In this document: positions 27,235 to 32,143 of the stretch, one piece after another
How positions within the stretch are numbered: the first letter of the stretch is position 1
Layout: each line of letters begins with the position of its first letter
From: Candidatus Kaiserbacteria bacterium
GTDB taxonomy: Bacteria; Patescibacteriota; Minisyncoccia; Phycocordibacterales; Phycocordibacteraceae
Assembly (NCBI GenBank): GCA_026396715.1
Contig: JAPLWH010000001.1
Coordinates: 1-32,143, forward strand
DNA: 32,143 nt
Direction of reading: 5' to 3'
Notes under the pieces: generated by a model
Told to the model about the DNA's origin: nothing
What the model saw: only the letters and a program-made list of their open reading frames with translations
Database searches by the model: none
Position numbers and translations under genes: made by a program

Positions 27235-28250
27235 TGAAGATCGTCATAGCGACACCACTCTATCCGCCCGAAATCGGCGGACCGGCAACGTATGCGAAAT
27301 TGCTCATCGAGGGGTTACCGGCAAAAGGAATTGAAATCGAGCTTGTGAAATTCAGCGAGGTCAGACACCTACCGAAAATCATTCGTCACTACGCCTACTA
27401 TCGTCGTGTGCTCAAAGCCGCGCGCCATGCGGATGTGGTGCTCGCGCTCGATCCGGTTTCGGTTGGCTTGCCCGCGATGTGTGCGGCGAAGAAAGCCAGG
27501 AAACCATTCGTCGTAAAAATTGTTGGTGATTACGCATGGGAGCAGGGAGTACAGCGATTTGGTGTCATGCAGAACCTCGACGTGTTTGTAAAAACGAAAC
27601 AGAAAAACTTTTTCGTTCGGGTCTTGCAGAAGGTGCAGGCGCTCGTAGTAAGTGCGGCGAAGTACGTTATTGTACCCAGTCCCTATCTAAAAGACATCAT
27701 TTTGGAGTGGGGAATTCCAGAAGAGAAGATACGAATAATTTATAACGGCATTGGACTCCCTCCAGATGTAGAAACCCAACCGAAGAAGGAAGGAGAATTT
27801 CTTGTTGTTTCAGCAGGAAGGGAAGTTCCTTGGAAGGGGTTCGACGCCATACGGCGCGTTGTGGAGAAACATAAGCATGAGAGCTGGAGTGTACACATTG
27901 CTTCTGGGCTTCCGCGCGCTGAGGCACTCGGATGGATGAAAACTGCCGATGTGTTCGTTCTTAATTCGAGCTACGAAGGATTCCCTCACGCCCTTATTGA
28001 AGCGATGACTCTTGGCACGCCTGTCGTCGCGACCGATGCGAAATTCCACAGAGCTTTACTTGAGCATGGGAAAACGGGTATTCTCATACCGATTGGAGAC
28101 GATAGTGCTCTCGAGCGAGCGCTTCTCGAAATACGAAACAATCCCGATGCTGCAAGTGAGCGGGCGCTCGCCGCGCAAAAACGCATGGATGATTTTTCGC
28201 TTCCGCGCATGCTTGAGAGTACTGCCTATTTCCTCAAACAAATCGTATGA
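27234..28250 (+). CDS. Glycosyltransferase family 4 (in-frame alternative start at 27150 reads through element E)
   Basis: MKIVIATPLYPPEIGGPATYAKLLIEGL; TADVFVLNSSYEGFPHALIEAMTLGTPVVATDAKFHRALL. Confidence 0.9.
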   Translation: MKIVIATPLYPPEIGGPATYAKLLIEGLPAKGIEIELVKFSEVRHLPKIIRHYAYYRRVLKAARHADVVLALDPVSVGLPAMCAAKKARKPFVVKIVGDYAWEQGVQRFGVMQNLDVFVKTKQKNFFVRVLQKVQALVVSAAKYVIVPSPYLKDIILEWGIPEEKIRIIYNGIGLPPDVETQPKKEGEFLVVSAGREVPWKGFDAIRRVVEKHKHESWSVHIASGLPRAEALGWMKTADVFVLNSSYEGFPHALIEAMTLGTPVVATDAKFHRALLEHGKTGILIPIGDDSALERALLEIRNNPDAASERALAAQKRMDDFSLPRMLESTAYFLKQIV

Positions 28251-29382
28251 AAGCCCTCTTCATTTCTAACGACCCGATGATATTCAATGCGGCGAGTCCA
28301 TCTCGCGCACGTATGCGCACGTATGCCGCAGCGATAGGGGAGCTGCACGTCCTCTCTTCGGCGGGCAAAGACGCGAAAGAAGAGCAAGACGGGAATCTTT
28401 TCCTGCATCCGGTACATGCGTGGAAGATCTTCCGCGTGCGAGCGCTTGCTGCACGCGCACATACGCTCATACTCGCGCAGGGTATCGAAGTTGTTTCGGC
28501 ACAGGATCCGTTCGAGCACGGACTTGCCGCGCTTCGCGCTGTTGCTGGTACGAATGCGAAACTGCACATTCAAGTACATACGGACTTTCTCTCGCTGTGG
28601 TTTACGCGGAGCGGGAACTGGCGCAGTCCGCGCGTGCGAATGCCGCTCCTCAATCGGTATCGCCGAAGCATCGCCGATTGCGTGCTCCCTGCAGCTGATG
28701 GCATTCGCACGGTCTCTGAGCGTGTGAAGGCGTCGCTATAGAGCGCTACGGCACACGCATTCCCGAACCATCGGTCATCCCGATTACAGTTTCTGGCGCG
28801 GTGCCGGAGCGAGCATTGCTTCCTGCGCATCCCTTTACTTTTGCTCTCATCGCGGTCGGACGTCTCGAACCGGAGAAGCGTATCGAAGATATTCTTGCGG
28901 CATTGAAACTCGTCGTTGCGCACTACCCGATGGTGGGGCTTTTTATCGTCGGCGAGGGTCGCGACCGCGGACGGCTCGAGCGTATGACGCACTCACTCGG
29001 TCTCGGAAAACACGTCATCTTCCTCGGAGAGCGTCCTGACGCCTGGGCACTCATGAGAAGCGCTCAGGCATTCATCCAGGCAAGCGCATACGAAGGCTAT
29101 GGCCGCACTCTCATCGAAGCGGCGTTCGCTAGAGTTCCCATCATCACTACCGACGTCGGCATCGTCGGGGAAGTGTTCAAAGGCTACGAAGACGTTCTTG
29201 CTGTGCCGGTAGCCGATCCGACGGCGCTCTCGCTCAGTATTGTCGGGGTCGTCGAAGATACTTCAGTGCGGCTCGAGCTCCCGATGCACGCCTTCGATGC
29301 GGCGCGTGCCCACCTCGCCGCACAGGGCGACTTGTCGGTGCGTATCGCCGCCGACCTTGCGCGCACACTTCAACAACTATGA
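28247..29382 (+). pseudogene. Glycosyltransferase family 4 split by a single-base frameshift
   Basis: ORF 28247-28741 ends ...VKASL*; the next frame continues IERYGTRIPEPSVIPITV...AVGRLEPEKRIEDIL...AFIQASAYEGYGRTLIEAAF. Confidence 0.75.
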
Positions 29383-30350
29383 GGCTATTAATTGTCACGC
29401 AAGTAGTCGATACTGAGGACCCGATTCTCGGATTCTTCGTGCGCTGGGTAGAAGAGTTTGCGAAACATGTTGAACGCATCGAAGTCATTTGCCTCAAAGA
29501 AGGGAAGCACATCTTGCCTGCAAACGTGCGCGTGCATTCGCTCGGGAAAGAGCGCGGCGCGACAAGCCGCGCCGCGTATGCGTGGCGCTTTCTGAAGCTC
29601 ATTTGGAAACTGCGTCAGCAGTACGACACTGTTTTCGTGCATATGAATCCTGAATACATCGTACTCGGCGGTCTGTTTTGGCGGTTGTGGGGGAAACACT
29701 GTGCACTTTGGTATACGCACAAAAGTGTGAACATCAAACTTCGTCTTGCGACGCTTCTTACTCATACCATTTTTACCGCCTCAAAAGAAAGTTTCCGACT
29801 CCGTACGAAAAAATTGCATATCATGGGACACGGCATCGATGTCGATTTCTTTTCTCCTGACGAGAATACTTTGCGAGGAACGGCGGTGCTCTCCGCCGGG
29901 AGGCTTTCTCAGACAAAACGTCACGACCTCGCCATCCGCGCGGCCGAACATTTTCCGAATGACGTACGGATTGTGGGGGACGGGCCGGAACGAGAGAATC
30001 TGGGAATGCTTGCCGACCAACTTTCTCTTTCGTCGCGCGTACATTTCATAGGTCCTCAGACGCAAGAAGGTTTGCGAGAGGAGTATCGTCGTGCGGGTGT
30101 ATTTGTGCACACAAGCGAAACCGGTAGTCTCGATAAAGTGGTTCTCGAAGCTCTTGCTTGTGGGTTGTCGGTGGTCACCACCAGTGTTGCCCTTCGCGAA
30201 CTTCCCGTTACGGTAGTCGCGCCCACCCCGAAGTCCATTGCAGAAGGAGTCCTCACAGTCCACCATACTGACGCAAAATCGCTCGCCACGTATGTACAAG
30301 AACATCATTCGCTACAACGCCTCATTCCTGCGATACTAGGGGCTATATAA
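29379..30350 (+). CDS. Glycosyltransferase family 4
   Basis: VLSAGRLSQTKRHDLAIRAAEHF; GVFVHTSETGSLDKVVLEALACGLSVVTT. Confidence 0.88.
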   Translation: MRLLIVTQVVDTEDPILGFFVRWVEEFAKHVERIEVICLKEGKHILPANVRVHSLGKERGATSRAAYAWRFLKLIWKLRQQYDTVFVHMNPEYIVLGGLFWRLWGKHCALWYTHKSVNIKLRLATLLTHTIFTASKESFRLRTKKLHIMGHGIDVDFFSPDENTLRGTAVLSAGRLSQTKRHDLAIRAAEHFPNDVRIVGDGPERENLGMLADQLSLSSRVHFIGPQTQEGLREEYRRAGVFVHTSETGSLDKVVLEALACGLSVVTTSVALRELPVTVVAPTPKSIAEGVLTVHHTDAKSLATYVQEHHSLQRLIPAILGAI

Positions 30351-30355
30351 GGCAT

Positions 30356-30976
30356 ATGAGCGGCATTCCACAGGTTGATAAATCACACTACCAATTCGGT
30401 AAATATGCCTTTGAGGGGCGTTTTGTTAGTTACTACTGGCAGCTTAAGGAGGTGCTAACTCTCAATCCATCATCGGTGCTTGAGGTCGGCGCAGGTGACC
30501 GTGTGTTCGGTAGTTTTATAAAAAACAATACCACAGTCTCATATACCTCGGTCGATGTTGCGGAAGATCTGCACCCAGACGTCATAGGAAGTATTTTGAA
30601 ACTTCCCTTTGCTGACAAGTCGTTCGATGTCGTATGTGCATTTGAGGTCCTGGAACATTTGCCGTTCGAAGAGTTCGACTGTGCGGTTGCTGAGCTCTGC
30701 CGCGTTGCGCGTACTCACATCGTCATAAGCATTCCGCACTTCGGACCGATGTTCTCTTTTTCACTCAAGATCCCATTTCTTCCACACATCCGCTTTGCCC
30801 TGAAAATCCCATTTCCGAAAAAGCATGTCTTTAACGGACAGCATCATTGGGAGCTTGGTAAGCATGGATACCCCACGCAGCGAGTTAGAAAAGTTTTACA
30901 GAAGCGTGGAGACATACTTTGTGACTTTGTGCCTTTTGGCAACGCGTACCACCATTTCTTTGTTGTAAAAGTATGA
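30356..30976 (+). CDS. Class I SAM-dependent methyltransferase
   Basis: VLEVGAGDRVFGSFIK; LPFADKSFDVVCAFEVLEHLPF. Confidence 0.88.
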   Translation: MSGIPQVDKSHYQFGKYAFEGRFVSYYWQLKEVLTLNPSSVLEVGAGDRVFGSFIKNNTTVSYTSVDVAEDLHPDVIGSILKLPFADKSFDVVCAFEVLEHLPFEEFDCAVAELCRVARTHIVISIPHFGPMFSFSLKIPFLPHIRFALKIPFPKKHVFNGQHHWELGKHGYPTQRVRKVLQKRGDILCDFVPFGNAYHHFFVVKV

Positions 30977-32070
30977 AAATTGGATTTATCGCGGAACCAT
31001 ACGAGGAGTCAGGAGCATCGGGTATGGGATATCTGATATTGGAACTCATGAGAAATCTTCCTGTCGTTGGGAAGGAACATGACTTCACTATCTATTCTTC
31101 AAAGCCAATACGGAAGGATTTGGTATCCGTGCCGGTACGGAACATCATCATCCCGCCCTCTCTGCTAGGAAAGTTGTTCTGGTTTATGACCACAAGAGAA
31201 GATATCGATGTATTACTTTTTGTCACTCCACTATTACCATTATGGCTGCCGAAAAGAATTAAGACGGTAGTCATTTGTCCGGAGTTGGGCAGCCAAAAAA
31301 TTACTCCCGGGACTTTTATGGGGAAATTTATTGCGTTTGTAAGGGATCAGATACTTATGCCAGTATGTCTTGCGCGCGCAATCAAGATTATCTCTATATC
31401 ACAGGCGACGAAGGAGGACATACGCACGTACTATCATATACCGAACGATAAGATTGAGGTGATTTACATCGCTTTTCAGGATCTGAGTAACTACGCATTA
31501 CGGGCACCTGACCTTCCAAAAGAACAGAAACCTTTCTTCTTTTTTACGGGAAGGGTTAAGCCGAGGAAAAACGTACACACTATCGTTTCCGCGTTCATCC
31601 AGTTTCGAAAGAGTTTCGGTATTAATTGCAAACTCGTTATTGCTGGTAAATCAGGGGGAGAGTACCGCGCTTCGATGGTGGAAGAATTGACAAAGAATGC
31701 TCTCGAGAAAGAAGTATTTTTCGTCGGGTATATTTCCACCGAACATCTGTGTGCCTATTACAAGAATGCAGTCGCGCTCGTTTTCCCTTCGCTCAATGAG
31801 GGATTTGGTATGCCAGTAGTAGAAGCTATGAGTCTCGGAACTCCTGTCATCACCTCTAATGTGTCGTCATTGCCTGAGGCTGCTGGAGATGCGGCGATAT
31901 TAGTAAATCCACATAACGTGGATGAGATTTGTCAGGCAATGGAGATGGTTTTTACCGATACAATATTACGGGAAACCTTGATCAAAAAGGGGTATGAACA
32001 GGCAAAGAAATTCTCTTGGACAAAAACTGCCAACGAGTATTTGATTTTATTAGAAAAGACAGTATTGTGA
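30973..32070 (+). CDS. Glycosyltransferase family 4
   Basis: [65 protein letters not shown]. Confidence 0.92.
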   Translation: MKIGFIAEPYEESGASGMGYLILELMRNLPVVGKEHDFTIYSSKPIRKDLVSVPVRNIIIPPSLLGKLFWFMTTREDIDVLLFVTPLLPLWLPKRIKTVVICPELGSQKITPGTFMGKFIAFVRDQILMPVCLARAIKIISISQATKEDIRTYYHIPNDKIEVIYIAFQDLSNYALRAPDLPKEQKPFFFFTGRVKPRKNVHTIVSAFIQFRKSFGINCKLVIAGKSGGEYRASMVEELTKNALEKEVFFVGYISTEHLCAYYKNAVALVFPSLNEGFGMPVVEAMSLGTPVITSNVSSLPEAAGDAAILVNPHNVDEICQAMEMVFTDTILRETLIKKGYEQAKKFSWTKTANEYLILLEKTVL

Positions 32071-32078
32071 TACGGAAT

Positions 32079-32143
32079 ATGAAGAAAAAAGCTTTAATAA
32101 CTGGAATTACTGGGCAAGACGGCTCATATCTTGCTGAACATCT
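32079..32143 (+). CDS. gmd: GDP-mannose 4,6-dehydratase, N-terminal part, truncated by window edge
   Basis: MKKKALITGITGQDGSYLAEH, the characteristic GITGQDGSYLAE start. Confidence 0.85.
   Translation, partial: MKKKALITGITGQDGSYLAEH

Overview
The window looks like Candidate Phyla Radiation (Patescibacteria/Parcubacteria-like) chromosomal DNA; this is inferred from divergent rRNA, gene content and style, and was not searched. It holds a dispersed rRNA locus. A 23S gene (~504-5443) is interrupted by four group I introns, which by alignment from memory sit at about E. coli L1931, L2262 (with a LAGLIDADG ORF), L2593 and L2656 in the sarcin-ricin loop. A 5S gene follows. The 16S gene (~15853-17405) and tRNA-Ile(GAU) lie about 10 kb downstream. 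Protein genes include an FtsW/RodA-like protein, glycosyltransferases, a polyprenyl-P sugar transferase, folD, secD/secF, a UMP kinase, a PrcB-like protein, murD, murC, rsmI, a TraG/VirD4-like ATPase, a PKD-type surface protein, and a GT4-rich polysaccharide cluster ending in a truncated gmd. Three observations stand out. (1) Five short (80-120 bp) palindromic elements have related terminal inverted repeats (CCCCGTKAGATA / TCCCGTTAGAAAT). Four of them have perfect 4-bp direct repeats, and they lie upstream of 23S, 16S and protein genes; two are inserted inside start codons and regenerate ATG, and one is inserted in a -10 box and regenerates it. (2) The 16S 3' end has no recognisable anti-Shine-Dalgarno (GGAACATATCC instead of GGATCACCTCC), and many genes have a -10 hexamer 6-7 nt upstream of ATG, so they look leaderless. 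(3) A group-I-like helix recurs in the 16S 3' trailer, inside the 16S processing stem. All family calls are by eye, with no database search.
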